This document shows positions 1 through 9,266 of a stretch of DNA of 64,000 nt, in pieces. Positions within the stretch are counted from its first letter, which is position 1. Every line of letters begins with the position of its first letter. Source of the stretch: Rhizobium oryzihabitans. Lineage in GTDB: Bacteria; Pseudomonadota; Alphaproteobacteria; Rhizobiales; Rhizobiaceae. Location: contig NZ_CP048635.1 of assembly GCF_010669145.1 (NCBI RefSeq), positions 310,001-374,000 on the forward strand. The letters run 5' to 3'. The position numbers and the translations under genes were made by a program. The notes beneath the pieces are model-generated. The model saw nothing but the letters and a program-made list of their open reading frames with translations, ran no database searches and had not been told where the DNA came from.

Positions 1-872
1 GCAACGAGACCTCCTGCGCCGCCATGGCCGTCACTCCGGTTCTGAATTCACTGGAACAGATCGCACAATGGGCGGCCCATGCCAAAAAGCTCGGCAAGCC
101 ACTGCCCGCCGCGGTGCAGATCGATACTGGCATGTGCCGTCTCGGCCTCTCTCCCGAAGAGCTTGGAGTCCTCGCCTCCGGGCCGCAGCTGCTGGAGGGT
201 ATCGACATTGCCTTTGTGATGAGCCACCTCGCCTGCGCTGATGAGCCGGATCACCTCTCCAATGCTGCGCAGCTTTCCGTGATGCGAAAAGCCGCTGTCG
301 CCTTTCCTGATGCCCCTGTCTGCTTTTCCAATTCCGGCGGCATCTTTCTCGGCAATGATTACCACAACCACCTGCTGCGCCCCGGAATCGCGCTTTATGG
401 CGGCGCGCCCTCCATTGCCCGTCCCAACCCGATGAAGCCGGTCGTCCGTCTGGATCTCGCCGTCGTCCAGACCCGCACGGTTCCCGCAGGTTCGCTGGTC
501 GGTTACGGCGGTTCCTTCGAAACAGCCGGCCCGACGCGCCTTGCGGCGATCGCCGCCGGTTACGCTGACGGGCTGCCGCGTTCGCTCAGCAATCGCGGCG
601 CGGCGTGGTATAACGGCGTACGCCTGCCGATTGCGGGACGCGTTTCGATGGACAGCATCATTCTCGACATATCCGCCCTGCCCGAGGGAACATTGACCCA
701 GGGCAGTCTCGTGCAGATGATCGGGTCCGAGCAGACGCTGGAAGACATTGCCGACGATGCGGGCACGATCGCCTATGAAATCCTGACCGGGCTCGGACGC
801 CGTTACCGCCGCACCTATATTCAGCCGGGCGAAACCCCGGCAGTCGCTTCAACATCTGTCAGCCATAAGTGA
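1..872 (+). CDS. dadX: Alanine racemase, C-terminal part (catabolic, DadX-like); cut by window start
   Basis: PLP-dependent racemase interconverting L- and D-alanine. The reading frame is already open at base 3, before the first ATG at 24, so the N-terminal part with the PLP lysine lies outside the window. Visible family motifs are DTGMCRLGL, the GYADGLPR segment and [12 protein letters not shown], which belong to the alanine racemase barrel end and C-terminal beta domain that contributes the second catalytic Tyr region. It ends 7 bp before dadA, so the two are probably one transcript. That pairing points to alanine catabolism (L-Ala to D-Ala, then oxidation by DadA) rather than only cell-wall supply. 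The biosynthetic name alr is possible, but the dadA neighbour favours dadX. Confidence 0.9.
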   Translation, partial: NETSCAAMAVTPVLNSLEQIAQWAAHAKKLGKPLPAAVQIDTGMCRLGLSPEELGVLASGPQLLEGIDIAFVMSHLACADEPDHLSNAAQLSVMRKAAVAFPDAPVCFSNSGGIFLGNDYHNHLLRPGIALYGGAPSIARPNPMKPVVRLDLAVVQTRTVPAGSLVGYGGSFETAGPTRLAAIAAGYADGLPRSLSNRGAAWYNGVRLPIAGRVSMDSIILDISALPEGTLTQGSLVQMIGSEQTLEDIADDAGTIAYEILTGLGRRYRRTYIQPGETPAVASTSVSHK

Positions 873-879
873 GACGATC

Positions 880-2136
880 ATGAACGTCACTATCCTCGGA
901 GCCGGCGTCGTCGGCGTGACATCCGCCTGGTATCTGGCCAAAGCCGGACACAAGGTCACGGTGATCGACCGCCAGCCGGCTGCAGCACTGGAAACCAGCT
1001 TTGCCAATGCGGGCGAAGTTTCCCCCGGCTATTCCTCACCGTGGGCCGCACCAGGCATCCCGATGAAGGCGATGAAATGGCTGTTCATGAAACATGCGCC
1101 GCTGATTATTCGCCCAACGGCCGATCCGGCGGCGTGGCGCTGGATGAGCCAGATGCTGCGTAACTGCACATCGGCGCGTTATGCCATCAACAAGAGCCGC
1201 ATGGTGCGTGTGGCCGAGTATAGTCGCGATTGCCTGATGGCGCTGCGCGAAGAGACCGGCATAGAATACGACCAGCGCATGCAGGGCACTCTGGAGGTAT
1301 TCCGCACACAGAAGCAGTTCGATGCCATCGGCAAGGACGTGGACGTGCTGACGGCGGGCGGCGTGCCCTTTGAAATTCTCGACCGCGACGGCTGCGCCGC
1401 CATCGAACCCGGCCTTTCCCCTTCGAAGGAAAAGATTGTCGGCGGCCTGCGCCTGCCCGGCGACGAGACCGGCGACTGCTTCATGTTCACCACCGAACTT
1501 GCGCGTATGGCCGAAGAGGCGGGCGTTACCTTCCTTTACGATACCGGCATCATGCGCCCCGTCGTCGAGGCAGGACGCGTCAAGGCGGTGGAGACCACCC
1601 GTGGGCTGGTGGAGGCCGATATTTTCGTGGCGGCACTGGGCAGCTATTCGCCGCAGTTCGTGCGCCAGCTTGGCCTTACCCTGCCGGTTTACCCGGTCAA
1701 GGGTTACTCCATCACAGTTCCGATCGTGAAAGAGGAGCGCGCACCCGTTTCCACGGTCATGGACGAGACGTTCAAGGTTGCGATCACCCGGCTCGGCTCA
1801 CGCATTCGCGCCGGCGGCATGGCCGAGATCGCTGGTTTCAGCAAGGATTTGCCGGCCGCTCGCCAGGAAACGCTGGCCCATTCGGTCGAAGACCTGTTCG
1901 GCGGCGCGGGTGACCAGACCCAGGCGAAATTCTGGTGCGGTCTGCGTCCCATGACGCCGGATGGCACGCCTGTGATCGGCGCCACCCGCTACAGCAATCT
2001 TTATCTCAACACCGGCCACGGCACGCTTGGCTGGACCATGTCCTGCGGCTCGGCCCGTGTGCTTGCAGATCTCATCAGCGGGAACAAGCCGGAGATCGAC
2101 ACGCACGATCTGGCTCTTAGCCGTTACGCGGCTTAG
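880..2136 (+). CDS. dadA: D-amino acid dehydrogenase (FAD), small subunit type
   Basis: A 418-residue FAD-dependent oxidase/dehydrogenase that oxidatively deaminates D-amino acids, chiefly D-alanine to pyruvate and ammonia, and passes electrons to the respiratory chain at the inner membrane. The N-terminus carries the dinucleotide-binding fold [20 protein letters not shown] followed by the acidic strand end VTVIDR. The C-terminal [16 protein letters not shown] and [16 protein letters not shown] segments are typical of the DadA/DAO family. Length matches the family (about 415-435 aa). It starts 7 bp after the racemase stop and is probably co-transcribed. The GntR/FCD gene facing it downstream could regulate it, but nothing in the sequence proves this. 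Confidence 0.95.
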   Translation: MNVTILGAGVVGVTSAWYLAKAGHKVTVIDRQPAAALETSFANAGEVSPGYSSPWAAPGIPMKAMKWLFMKHAPLIIRPTADPAAWRWMSQMLRNCTSARYAINKSRMVRVAEYSRDCLMALREETGIEYDQRMQGTLEVFRTQKQFDAIGKDVDVLTAGGVPFEILDRDGCAAIEPGLSPSKEKIVGGLRLPGDETGDCFMFTTELARMAEEAGVTFLYDTGIMRPVVEAGRVKAVETTRGLVEADIFVAALGSYSPQFVRQLGLTLPVYPVKGYSITVPIVKEERAPVSTVMDETFKVAITRLGSRIRAGGMAEIAGFSKDLPAARQETLAHSVEDLFGGAGDQTQAKFWCGLRPMTPDGTPVIGATRYSNLYLNTGHGTLGWTMSCGSARVLADLISGNKPEIDTHDLALSRYAA

Positions 2137-2157
2137 TCCGAAGGACAAATTTCCGTC

Positions 2158-2180
2158 ACCCTCGCCCTTGAGGCGAGGGT
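2158..2180. terminator. Bidirectional hairpin between dadA and the GntR gene
   Basis: A perfect 9-bp inverted repeat, ACCCTCGCC and GGCGAGGGT around a 5-base loop, sits 22 bp after the dadA stop and 31 bp from the stop of the convergent GntR gene. It has no U run. It resembles the short GC palindromes that recur elsewhere in this window, so it may double as an intergenic repeat unit and a transcript end. Confidence 0.55.
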
Positions 2181-2210
2181 CCACCAGACTGGGCGGGTCG
2201 CTCAATTATC

Positions 2211-2921
2211 CTAAAGCGCCAGTGCATCCTTCAGCGCCAGACCTTCCTTCATGCGAAGGTCGAGATCGGCTTCGATGTGATCGAGGTGCTGCAGCATCAG
2301 CGCCCGGGCCTTTGCCGCATCCTTCGCCTCCAATGCATCGAGCAGGTCGGCATGATCGTTGTGGCCACAGCTTGAAACGCCCGAGCGCCCGTAGAGCGCA
2401 ATAACCAGCGACGAGCGGGCAACCAGCTCGTCCATGAATTTCTCGAGAATGGCATTGCCGGCAAGCGAGGCCAGCATCAGGTGAAAATCGCCTGATGCCT
2501 TGATTTCCGCGCGTCTGGCGTTCGGGCCGCGCTCATGCTGGTGGCGGCTCTCCTGAACAAGATGCTCTCTCAGCTGCTTCACCGCCGCAGGCGTGATCTT
2601 GTCGATTGCGGCGTCCAGAACGCCGGGCTCGATCAGCCGGCGCGAAGCAAAAACCTGCCGCGCTTCGTCCGGTGTGGGATTGGAGACAAAAGCGCCGCGG
2701 TTGCGCTCGGCCTTGACCAGCCCTTCGTAAGCCAGCATCTGAAGAGCCGCCCGCACCACCGTGCGGCTGACATCGAACAGCGTTCCCACTTCCGATTCCG
2801 ACAGTTTCGTTCCCGGTGCAAGCCGTCTGTCGACAATCGCATCGCGCAACGTATCTCGAATAGCCTGGGCACGATCTTCGTGGGATGAATCGGAATTGAC
2901 GGTTATATGGGCAAGGCTCAT
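2211..2921 (-). CDS. GntR-family (FadR/FCD subfamily) transcriptional regulator
   Basis: A 236-residue regulator. Residues about 20-80 form the GntR winged helix (LRDAIVDRRLAPGTKLSESEVG, then the recognition-helix segment VSRTVVRAALQMLAYEGLV). The rest is an all-helical FCD ligand-binding domain with the expected histidines and acidic residues (DFHLMLASLAGN, later HNDHADLLDALEA). The start at 2921 is chosen over the upstream in-frame start at 3011 because AGGA sits 7 bases before it and homology begins there. FCD regulators usually sense small carboxylates or amino-acid catabolites. The position convergent to dadXA makes control of amino-acid catabolism plausible, but the target is unproven. 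Confidence 0.88.
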   Translation of the reverse strand: MSLAHITVNSDSSHEDRAQAIRDTLRDAIVDRRLAPGTKLSESEVGTLFDVSRTVVRAALQMLAYEGLVKAERNRGAFVSNPTPDEARQVFASRRLIEPGVLDAAIDKITPAAVKQLREHLVQESRHQHERGPNARRAEIKASGDFHLMLASLAGNAILEKFMDELVARSSLVIALYGRSGVSSCGHNDHADLLDALEAKDAAKARALMLQHLDHIEADLDLRMKEGLALKDALAL

Positions 2922-3098
2922 GGACGTGTCCTGTTTGAACTTGAGTTCTAGCGCGAAGCGCGGCCTGCGCAAACAGGAATTGCGAGCTGCCGCCAGCCCG
3001 CCACAATTCATTCAGCGCCCGTTCAGCAGGGCGGCTATATTTCTTTAACCATCGAATTTGCAACTGGCAGCGCCCTGCCATCCGGATGGAAGAAGACC

Positions 3099-3602
3099 AT
3101 GTCGTCCTTTGCAGCTAAAACCGTTCTGGCTATCGCCGTCGCCGCCGCCACCATCGTGCCCTTCAACAGCGCATCCGCCGATGACTGGGGCCGCCGCGAC
3201 CGTCGCGATGCCGCCATTCTGGGTGGCGTGCTTGGCCTTGCCGCCGGTGTCGCCGTCGGTTCCGCCCTCTCCCGCCCGGCACCGGTGGACGACGAGCGCG
3301 TCTACATAGATGAGCCGCCGCGCCGTTATCAGGCCTATGAGCCAAGCTATGTCTACGAAGAGCCGGACTACCGTTATTACCGGGCAGCGCCGCAGCCGGT
3401 TTACCGCCCGGCACCCGTTTACCGCGCCCAACCGGTCTACGACAGCCGCCCGGTCTATAACCAGCGCCAGACCTATCGCACCATCGAGCCGTGGACCAAC
3501 GCCTGGTACGACTATTGCTCGCAGCGTTACAGAAGCTTCAACACCCGCACCGGCACTTACACGGATTATGACGGTCAGCGTCATTTCTGCGTAGCGGGCT
3601 GA
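3099..3602 (+). CDS. BA14K-like exported protein
   Basis: A 167-residue protein with an N-terminal signal peptide (hydrophobic run at residues 8-20, probable cleavage after ASA near residue 26). A second hydrophobic glycine/alanine stretch follows (AAILGGVLGLAAGVAVGSAL). The middle is rich in Tyr, Pro and Arg with repeats of the type PVYRPAPVYRAQPVYDSRPV. The C-terminus has the BA14K signature: Trp, then YDYCSQRYRSFNTRTGTYT, YDG and a final Cys, with two cysteines that may pair. BA14K proteins are small surface or periplasmic proteins of Brucella and rhizobia, described as immunoreactive or lectin-like. No enzymatic function is known and none is claimed here. Confidence 0.85.
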   Translation: MSSFAAKTVLAIAVAAATIVPFNSASADDWGRRDRRDAAILGGVLGLAAGVAVGSALSRPAPVDDERVYIDEPPRRYQAYEPSYVYEEPDYRYYRAAPQPVYRPAPVYRAQPVYDSRPVYNQRQTYRTIEPWTNAWYDYCSQRYRSFNTRTGTYTDYDGQRHFCVAG

Positions 3603-3681
3603 TCGGGAAAGCGGGTGCCGGCAGAAGCAACAGCCGAAAGCCTTCAGCGCAAATGCTGGCGACGCGCTAGAATTTCTTCTC

Positions 3682-3757
3682 CGTCATCCTCGCCCCTGAG
3701 GCGAAGATCCACACTTCCGAGCGCCGATGGATCCTCGCCTCAAGAGCGAGGATGACG
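3682..3757. repeat. Rhizobial-type palindromic intergenic repeat
   Basis: The element begins CGTCATCCTCG and ends with the exact reverse complement CGAGGATGACG 65 bases later. Inside are further nested arms (TCGCC...GAGGCGA and GGATCCTCGCCTCAAGAGCGAGG). It lies between convergent genes (the BA14K gene and dctD). The same design, with partly related sequence, recurs at 40526-40642 and 60825-60943, so it is a dispersed family rather than a one-off terminator. The transcript could still fold and act as an end or stabiliser of both mRNAs. Confidence 0.75.
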
Positions 3758-3798
3758 CCCGGTTTGGGGAAGCGCAGCTCAAAGCGTCACGGCTCTTT

Positions 3799-5162
3799 TC
3801 ACGCCCCACCGTTCTTCACATAATCCGCCCGGTTGATGCCGTGGCGTTGCAGCTTGTCGTAAAAGGTCTTGCGGGCAATGCCGAGCGTTGCGATGGTTTC
3901 CGCTACATCGCCGTTCGACTGAACCAGAGTTTCGCGAATGATCTGCGCCTCGATCTCGTCCATCCGCTCCGGGAGAGTGCCGGAAGCCAGAGTGGTCGAT
4001 TGCGAAACAGGCGTGGCGGCCGCTTCCGTCTCCAGACCCAGCACCACCCTTTCAGCGAAATGCCCGAGTTCACGCACATTGCCCGGCCAGTCGTGGTCGT
4101 TGAGGCGGCGGGAAACGCCGGCACTGATTTGCGGCACCGGCATGTTGAAACGGTTGGCGGCCTTGGTGACGAAGTGCGAAAACAAAAGCGGAATATCCGC
4201 CTTGCGTTCGCGCAGCGGCGGTATCGACAGCGTCACCACGTTCAGCCGGTAATAGAGGTCCTCGCGAAACGTGCCGCGCTCGGCCGGATCACCCAGATCG
4301 ACCTTGGCCGCCGCCACCACACGAATATCGACCGGCCGCTCCTCGTTGGAACCAAGCGGGGAGACCTCGCGCATTTCCAGAACGCGCAGCATCTTCACCT
4401 GCACGGCAAGCGGCATGCTTTCGATCTCGTCCAGAAACAGCGTGCCGCCGCTTGAATGTTCGATGCGCCCGACGCGTTTTTTCTGGGCGCCGGTGAAAGC
4501 CCCGGCTCATGGCCGAAAAGCTCGCTTTCGATCACCGTTTCCGGCAGCGCACCGCAATTCAGCGCCACGAAATTGCCCTTTGAGCGTTTCTTGCTCCAAC
4601 GGTGAAGCGCTGTTGCCACCACTTCCTTGCCGCTGCCCGTCTCTCCTGCCACCAGCACATCCACATCCGTATCGGCAATGTGCCGCAACGTGGTACGCAG
4701 GCGCTCCATGGCCGGCGTCTGGCCGATCAGCGGCAGGTCGTCTTCCGCCTGCCCCGCCGCCCGGCGAAGCGCACGATTTTCCAGCACGAGACGGCGCTTT
4801 TCCAACGCCCGGCGGGCGCTCTCCACCATGCGTTCGGCGGGAAAAGGCTTTGCGATGAAATCATAGGCGCCATTGTGAAGCGCATCGACCGCCATCGGCA
4901 CATCGCCGTGGCCGGTGATGAGAATGACCGGCAGATCGGCATCGATCTTGCGGACATGGTCGAAGAACTCAAGCCCGGTCATGCCGGGCATGCGCACATC
5001 GGTTATGACGACGCCATCGAAATCCTCGTTCAGGGCCGCCAGCGCCTGCTCGGCACGGGAAAAGGAAGTGACCGGCAATCCGTCGAGTTCCAGCGTCTGC
5101 ACCATCGCCTTGCGCAGCTGGGAGTCGTCGTCGACCAGGAATATGGTTCCATCCACCGTCAT
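3799..5162 (-). pseudogene. dctD: C4-dicarboxylate response regulator DctD (sigma-54 activator), frameshifted as read
   Basis: An NtrC-family activator of dctA, phosphorylated by DctB. Residues 1-120 are a receiver with phospho-acceptor Asp55 ([13 protein letters not shown]). An AAA+ domain follows with Walker A GETGSGKE and, later, [12 protein letters not shown]. The C-terminus is a Fis-type helix-turn-helix ([20 protein letters not shown]). The frame is broken at 4500-4503, where the coding strand has four Gs. A fifth G would restore [12 protein letters not shown], the GAFTGA loop that contacts sigma-54, and join the two halves into 454 codons, a normal DctD length. As read, the protein stops being DctD after about residue 221 and would lack activator function. 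It starts 1 bp after the dctB stop, so dctBD form an operon. A homopolymer sequencing error is the simplest explanation. Confidence 0.92.
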
Positions 5163-5163
5163 G

Positions 5164-6996
5164 TCATGCTCGCTTCAGATATACGGAAAAACACGTGCCC
5201 GCCGTGCCGCTCTCCACCTCGATATGCCCGCCATAGTCGGAAGCGATATCGTTGGAGATGACGAGGCCAAGGCCAAGGCCGCTTTCCTTGGAGGTGTTGA
5301 AGGGCGAAAAAAGCTGGGCACGGATTGCTTCGGGAATACCCGTGCCATTGTCGCTGACCGAAAGCACGACCATGTCACCTTCGTCGCGCACACGCACTTC
5401 GACACGGGCCGCCTCAATCGCTTCAGTGGCTTCCAGCGCGTTTTGCAGAAGATTGATGAGGATTTGCTCGAGCCGGATACGGCTGCCGAGCACCTTCAGC
5501 TCCTGATCCGGCAGCACGATATTCAGTGCATCCATCTGGCCGGAAAAACGGCTGCGCAACAGCATGACCGCGCCCTCTATGACCAGTCTGACACTGACAG
5601 GCTCAGCAGCGGTGCGCCCCTTGCGGGCCAATATCTTCAGGTCACCGGTAATCGTGCCAATACGATCGGTCAGCGCCGCGATGTTTTCGAGGTTTTCGGT
5701 GGCTTCCGACATGCGGTCACGTTTGAGCAGGGTGCGGGCATTGTCGGCAAAGGCGCGGATGGTCGCGACCGGTTGGTTGATCTCATGCGCCACGCCCGCC
5801 GCCACCTGCCCCAGAATGGAGAGGCGGTTGGCCTGCACCAACTCGTGCTGCACATTGCGCAACTCACCCGTGGTCTTTTCGTGCAGGGCGATTTCGGCCT
5901 GCAGATGGTCGCGGGTCTTCGTCAGGTCGCGGGTCCGCTCCTGCACCTTCATTTCCAGCTCGGTGCGGGCGCGCTGCTCCTCTTCCTTTTCCTTTAGCGC
6001 CTTATGCCTGCGCCACAGCCAGAGAGCCGAAAGCGGCATCAGCGTCGCCAGCGCCACCACCCTGCCCTCGCGAATGGCGGCGTTCAGCGCCGGCGCTACC
6101 GGCTGCAGATAATGCAGGGTCCAGGACGTCGTCGGCACCGGTGTTTCCAGCCGCAGATAATCGCCGCGCTCGCGGCCGGGTTCGTCAACGTGGATGAGTG
6201 GTGTTCCATCCTGCGGCGACCGTCCCGCCCGGAATGGTAATAATGAAAGCGCCTCATTGCCAAATTGCAGGCTCTCGGAAATGGTTTTCCGCTGCGCCTC
6301 GTCAATGGGTGTGACGGTCTTGAAGCGCCATTCCGGCACGCTCGTCATCAGCACCACGCCGTTCCTGTCGACCACATAGACCGGCTTTCCGCCGATATTC
6401 CAATCCGCTTCCAGCCGATTGAACTCCACCTTGGCGATAACGACACCGAGCGGCCGCCCATCGGCGGCATCGATGCGGCGGGAGATGTAAAGACCCGGCC
6501 GGCGGCTGACATTGCCAAGCGCATAATGTTCGGACATGCCGGTCTTCATCGCCGCCTGAAAATATTCCCGGAATGCATAATTGGAGCCCACGAAACTATC
6601 GGCCTGCCGCCAGTTGCTGGAGGCAATGGTCAAGCCGGTCGGTCCGGTCACATAGATTACCGAGGATTGCGTGCCCTCGATCAGCCCTTCCAGCTTGCGG
6701 TTCAACCGGTCGAGGGCGGCAGGGCCACCGCCGTCCAATGCGGTTGCAAGATCGGGATCACCCGACAGAACCAGCGGAATGGCGCGCGGCCGCTCCAGCG
6801 CGACATTCAGAAGCGCAATCTTCAGTTCCGCATCGGTGGAAGCCTCGGACGCGGCGGTGCGCATTGCCTGGTTTCGCGCAAACTCATCGGCCACCAGCAA
6901 AATACCCAGACTGACGAGCAGCCACAGGCCGGCCAGCGCCAGCCATTGCGCTCGCCGTTTCGCTTGGGAATGAGGTGCCAGATCTTGATAGCTCAT
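5164..6996 (-). CDS. dctB: C4-dicarboxylate sensor histidine kinase DctB
   Basis: A 610-residue membrane kinase. TM1 is at residues 17-36. A long periplasmic sensor follows (about 40-305), with the double PAS-like/Cache pattern typical of DctB ([20 protein letters not shown]). TM2 is near residues 308-326. Then come a charged coiled-coil linker, the HisKA box [20 protein letters not shown] (phospho-His near residue 405) and the HATPase domain with N box [11 protein letters not shown]1 DNGTGIP and G2 [10 protein letters not shown]. It senses succinate, malate or fumarate, with DctA modifying its signalling, and phosphorylates DctD. It is transcribed divergently from dctA across a regulatory region holding the DctD sites. 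Confidence 0.95.
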   Translation of the reverse strand: MSYQDLAPHSQAKRRAQWLALAGLWLLVSLGILLVADEFARNQAMRTAASEASTDAELKIALLNVALERPRAIPLVLSGDPDLATALDGGGPAALDRLNRKLEGLIEGTQSSVIYVTGPTGLTIASSNWRQADSFVGSNYAFREYFQAAMKTGMSEHYALGNVSRRPGLYISRRIDAADGRPLGVVIAKVEFNRLEADWNIGGKPVYVVDRNGVVLMTSVPEWRFKTVTPIDEAQRKTISESLQFGNEALSLLPFRAGRSPQDGTPLIHVDEPGRERGDYLRLETPVPTTSWTLHYLQPVAPALNAAIREGRVVALATLMPLSALWLWRRHKALKEKEEEQRARTELEMKVQERTRDLTKTRDHLQAEIALHEKTTGELRNVQHELVQANRLSILGQVAAGVAHEINQPVATIRAFADNARTLLKRDRMSEATENLENIAALTDRIGTITGDLKILARKGRTAAEPVSVRLVIEGAVMLLRSRFSGQMDALNIVLPDQELKVLGSRIRLEQILINLLQNALEATEAIEAARVEVRVRDEGDMVVLSVSDNGTGIPEAIRAQLFSPFNTSKESGLGLGLVISNDIASDYGGHIEVESGTAGTCFSVYLKRA

Positions 6997-7003
6997 GCAT
7001 TAA

Positions 7004-7057
7004 TTGTGCGGATTTACACACAGACCGCAAGGGATTTTGTCCGGAATTCCGCACAAA
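7004..7057. promoter_or_regulatory. Putative DctD upstream activator sites
   Basis: Two palindromic sites lie between dctB and dctA. The better one, TTGTCCGGAATTCCGCACAA (7037-7056), is a near-perfect inverted repeat with one mismatched pair. A weaker half-similar site starting TTGTGCGGA and ending ACACACA lies at 7004-7022. Tandem sites about 90 bp upstream of a sigma-54 promoter are the known arrangement for DctD-activated dctA promoters in rhizobia. Assignment to DctD is by position and architecture. Confidence 0.7.
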
Positions 7058-7128
7058 TGGCTGTGAGTCGGGGAAGCATCAATAAAAAGTACTTTTCAAA
7101 TCAGTCAGTTACGCCAAATAAGCAAGTC

Positions 7129-7144
7129 TGGCATGCGTATTGCA
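7129..7144 (+). promoter_or_regulatory. Sigma-54 (RpoN) promoter of dctA
   Basis: TGGCATGCGTATTGCA matches the sigma-54 consensus TGGCACG-N4-TTGCA at every fixed position except one (C to T). The invariant GG (7130-7131) and GC (7142-7143) have the required spacing. It lies 88 bp before the dctA start and 72 bp after the strong activator palindrome. Confidence 0.88.
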
Positions 7145-7232
7145 GATGACTCCTCAATCGGCGCGAAGCCGTCAACGTCACGGCGATCCCGGGAGGCCAA
7201 TAAAGGCAGGGTGAGGCCGAGGAGGAAAAAAC

Positions 7233-8579
7233 ATGATCGATACGACAGCCGTGGCCGCAGGCCACGCCAAACTGCCATTTTACAAGCACCTGTATTTCCA
7301 GGTTCTGGTGGCCATTATCGCCGGTATCGCGCTTGGCCATTTTTATCCCGCCTTCGGCGAAGAGCTGAAGCCGCTCGGCGACGGTTTCATCCGTCTCGTC
7401 AAGATGATTATCGCTCCCGTCATCTTCCTCACCGTCGCAACCGGCATTGCCGGCATGAACGACATGAAGAAGGTCGGACGCGTGGCCGGCAAGGCCATGA
7501 TCTACTTCCTGGTATTCTCCACCCTCGCGCTCATTGTCGGCCTCATCGTCGCCAACACCGTGCAGCCGGGCGCCGGCATGAACATCGATCCTTCCACGCT
7601 GGACGCCAAGGCCGTCGCGACCTATGCCGACAAGGCCCATGAGCAGACCATCACCGGCTTCCTGATGAACATCATCCCGACCACCATCGTCGGTGCATTC
7701 GCGAGCGGTGACATTCTGCAGGTGCTGTTCTTCTCGGTTCTGTTCGGTATCGCGCTCGGCATCGTTGGTGAAAAGGGCAAGCCCGTCACCGATTTCATGC
7801 ATGCCCTGATGTATCCGATCTTCAAGCTGGTCGCCATCCTGATGAAGGCCGCCCCCATCGGCGCTTTCGGCGCCATGGCGTTTACCATCGGCAAATACGG
7901 CATCTCGTCCGTCACCAACCTCGCCATGCTGATCGGCACCTTCTACGTCACGTCCTTCCTGTTCGTGTTCGTGGTGCTCGGCGCGGTCTGCCGTTATAAC
8001 GGCTTCTCCATCGTCGCGCTTATCCGCTACATCAAGGAAGAACTGCTTCTGGTTCTCGGCACCTCGTCTTCCGAAGCCGCCCTGCCGGGCCTGATGAGCA
8101 AAATGGAAAAGGCCGGCTGCAAGCGCTCCGTCGTCGGCCTCGTCATTCCCACCGGTTATTCCTTCAACCTTGACGGCACCAACATCTACATGACGCTGGC
8201 GGCCCTCTTCATCGCGCAGGCGACCGGCATCCACCTCTCCTTCGGCGAACAGATCCTGCTGCTGCTGGTGGCCATGCTCTCCTCCAAGGGTGCTGCCGGC
8301 ATCACCGGCGCGGGCTTCATCACGCTCGCCGCAACGCTCTCCGTCGTGCCTTCCGTTCCGGTCGCCGGCATGGCGCTGATCCTCGGCATCGACCGCTTCA
8401 TGTCGGAATGCCGCGCCCTCACCAACTTCGTCGGCAATGCGGTCGCCACCATCGTCGTTGCCCGTTGGGAAGGCGAACTGGATCAGGACCAGCTTGCCCG
8501 CGTCCTGAGCGGCAAGGAAGAATTCACCGGCATCGCCGATGTGGATCAGCTTCCGGCTTCGGTTCAGCCCGCCGAATAA
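7233..8579 (+). CDS. dctA: C4-dicarboxylate transport protein DctA
   Basis: A 448-residue inner-membrane secondary transporter of the DAACS/glutamate transporter family that imports succinate, fumarate and malate with protons. Family segments are visible in order: [19 protein letters not shown], the serine-rich re-entrant loop [19 protein letters not shown], the substrate-binding TM7 [20 protein letters not shown], then [14 protein letters not shown] and the TM8 region [21 protein letters not shown]. Length fits rhizobial DctA (about 440-450 aa). A GGAGG Shine-Dalgarno lies 8 bases before the ATG. Expression should depend on RpoN and DctD through the sites at 7004-7144. DctA is essential for nitrogen fixation in symbiotic relatives; here it mainly means dicarboxylate use in the rhizosphere. 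Confidence 0.97.
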   Translation: MIDTTAVAAGHAKLPFYKHLYFQVLVAIIAGIALGHFYPAFGEELKPLGDGFIRLVKMIIAPVIFLTVATGIAGMNDMKKVGRVAGKAMIYFLVFSTLALIVGLIVANTVQPGAGMNIDPSTLDAKAVATYADKAHEQTITGFLMNIIPTTIVGAFASGDILQVLFFSVLFGIALGIVGEKGKPVTDFMHALMYPIFKLVAILMKAAPIGAFGAMAFTIGKYGISSVTNLAMLIGTFYVTSFLFVFVVLGAVCRYNGFSIVALIRYIKEELLLVLGTSSSEAALPGLMSKMEKAGCKRSVVGLVIPTGYSFNLDGTNIYMTLAALFIAQATGIHLSFGEQILLLLVAMLSSKGAAGITGAGFITLAATLSVVPSVPVAGMALILGIDRFMSECRALTNFVGNAVATIVVARWEGELDQDQLARVLSGKEEFTGIADVDQLPASVQPAE

Positions 8580-8598
8580 TACGACCTCCCAAGGTCCG

Positions 8599-8624
8599 GC
8601 CTGTCCCGGTTTGTCCGGGCAGGC
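8599..8624 (+). terminator. Hairpin downstream of dctA
   Basis: GCCTGTCCCGG and CCGGGCAGGC form a stem of about 10 bp with one bulge and a short TTTGT loop, starting 20 bp after the dctA stop. A second hairpin follows at 8632-8670 (TGAAGGCCGG pairing with CCGGCCTTTCA). Neither has a long U run, but two tandem stems here probably end the dctA transcript. Confidence 0.6.
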
Positions 8625-8770
8625 TCTCGCATGAAGGCCGGCGCATCGGGATCGATGTTCCGGCCTTTCATCGTTCAAAACCACCTGCGTACCGAAAACG
8701 GTTTTTATAAGCTTTACGATGTTGTAGAGCCGAATAGGAAGAACGAATGCGAAGAACGGAGTAGGCCCGC

Positions 8771-9208
8771 ATGAAGAACCTGTTTCTGGCCTGGCAATTC
8801 TGGGCACTGCTATCGGCGGCTTTCGCTGCATTGACCGCGATTTTCGCGAAGATCGGCATAGAAAACGTCAATTCCGATTTCGCCACCTTCGTCCGCACCA
8901 TCGTCATCCTCGCCGCTGCCGGCCTGATGGTTTATGTCACAGGCAACTGGCAGCATCCCTCCACCATTTCGGCACGGACCTGGATCTTTCTCGTACTTTC
9001 CGGTCTGGCGACCGGCGCCTCGTGGATATGTTACTTCCGGGCGTTGAAAATCGGCGACGCCGCCCGCGTCGCCCCCATAGACAAGCTCAGCGTCGTCTTC
9101 GTCGCCGTCTTCGCGGTTCTGTTTCTGGGGGAAAAGCTGTCGCTGCCTAACTGGCTGGGCGTGGTGCTGATCGCGTGCGGCGCGGTGCTTGTGGCATACC
9201 GGGGATAA
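8771..9208 (+). CDS. Small EamA-domain (DMT superfamily) permease
   Basis: A 145-residue membrane protein with one EamA domain instead of the usual two. Five hydrophobic segments are visible: about residues 8-26, 37-55, 68-90, 101-118 and 122-142. The domain end has the family pattern APIDKLSVVFVAVFAVLFLGEKLS then GVVLIACGAVLVAY. Single-domain EamA proteins are thought to work as homodimers. The substrate is unknown. The gene stands alone between two terminator-like hairpins. Confidence 0.85.
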   Translation: MKNLFLAWQFWALLSAAFAALTAIFAKIGIENVNSDFATFVRTIVILAAAGLMVYVTGNWQHPSTISARTWIFLVLSGLATGASWICYFRALKIGDAARVAPIDKLSVVFVAVFAVLFLGEKLSLPNWLGVVLIACGAVLVAYRG

Positions 9209-9227
9209 GGTGAGCTAGCAGCGAATG

Positions 9228-9252
9228 TCCCGGCCGGACGAACCGGCCGGGA
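9228..9252. terminator. Bidirectional terminator between the EamA gene and the aminotransferase
   Basis: TCCCGGCCGG and CCGGCCGGGA form a perfect 10-bp stem with a 5-base loop, extended at its base by weaker pairing (CGAAT and ATTCG). It lies 19 bp after the EamA stop and 14 bp from the stop of the convergent aminotransferase gene. Confidence 0.75.
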
Positions 9253-9266
9253 GATTCGCAAAGTCA

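Noticed and set aside
7101..8831. 576-residue minus-strand open frame opposite dctA
   Set aside because: Shadow of the strong dctA codon bias. The translation is rich in His, Asp, Gly and Arg with no domain, and it covers the dctA promoter.
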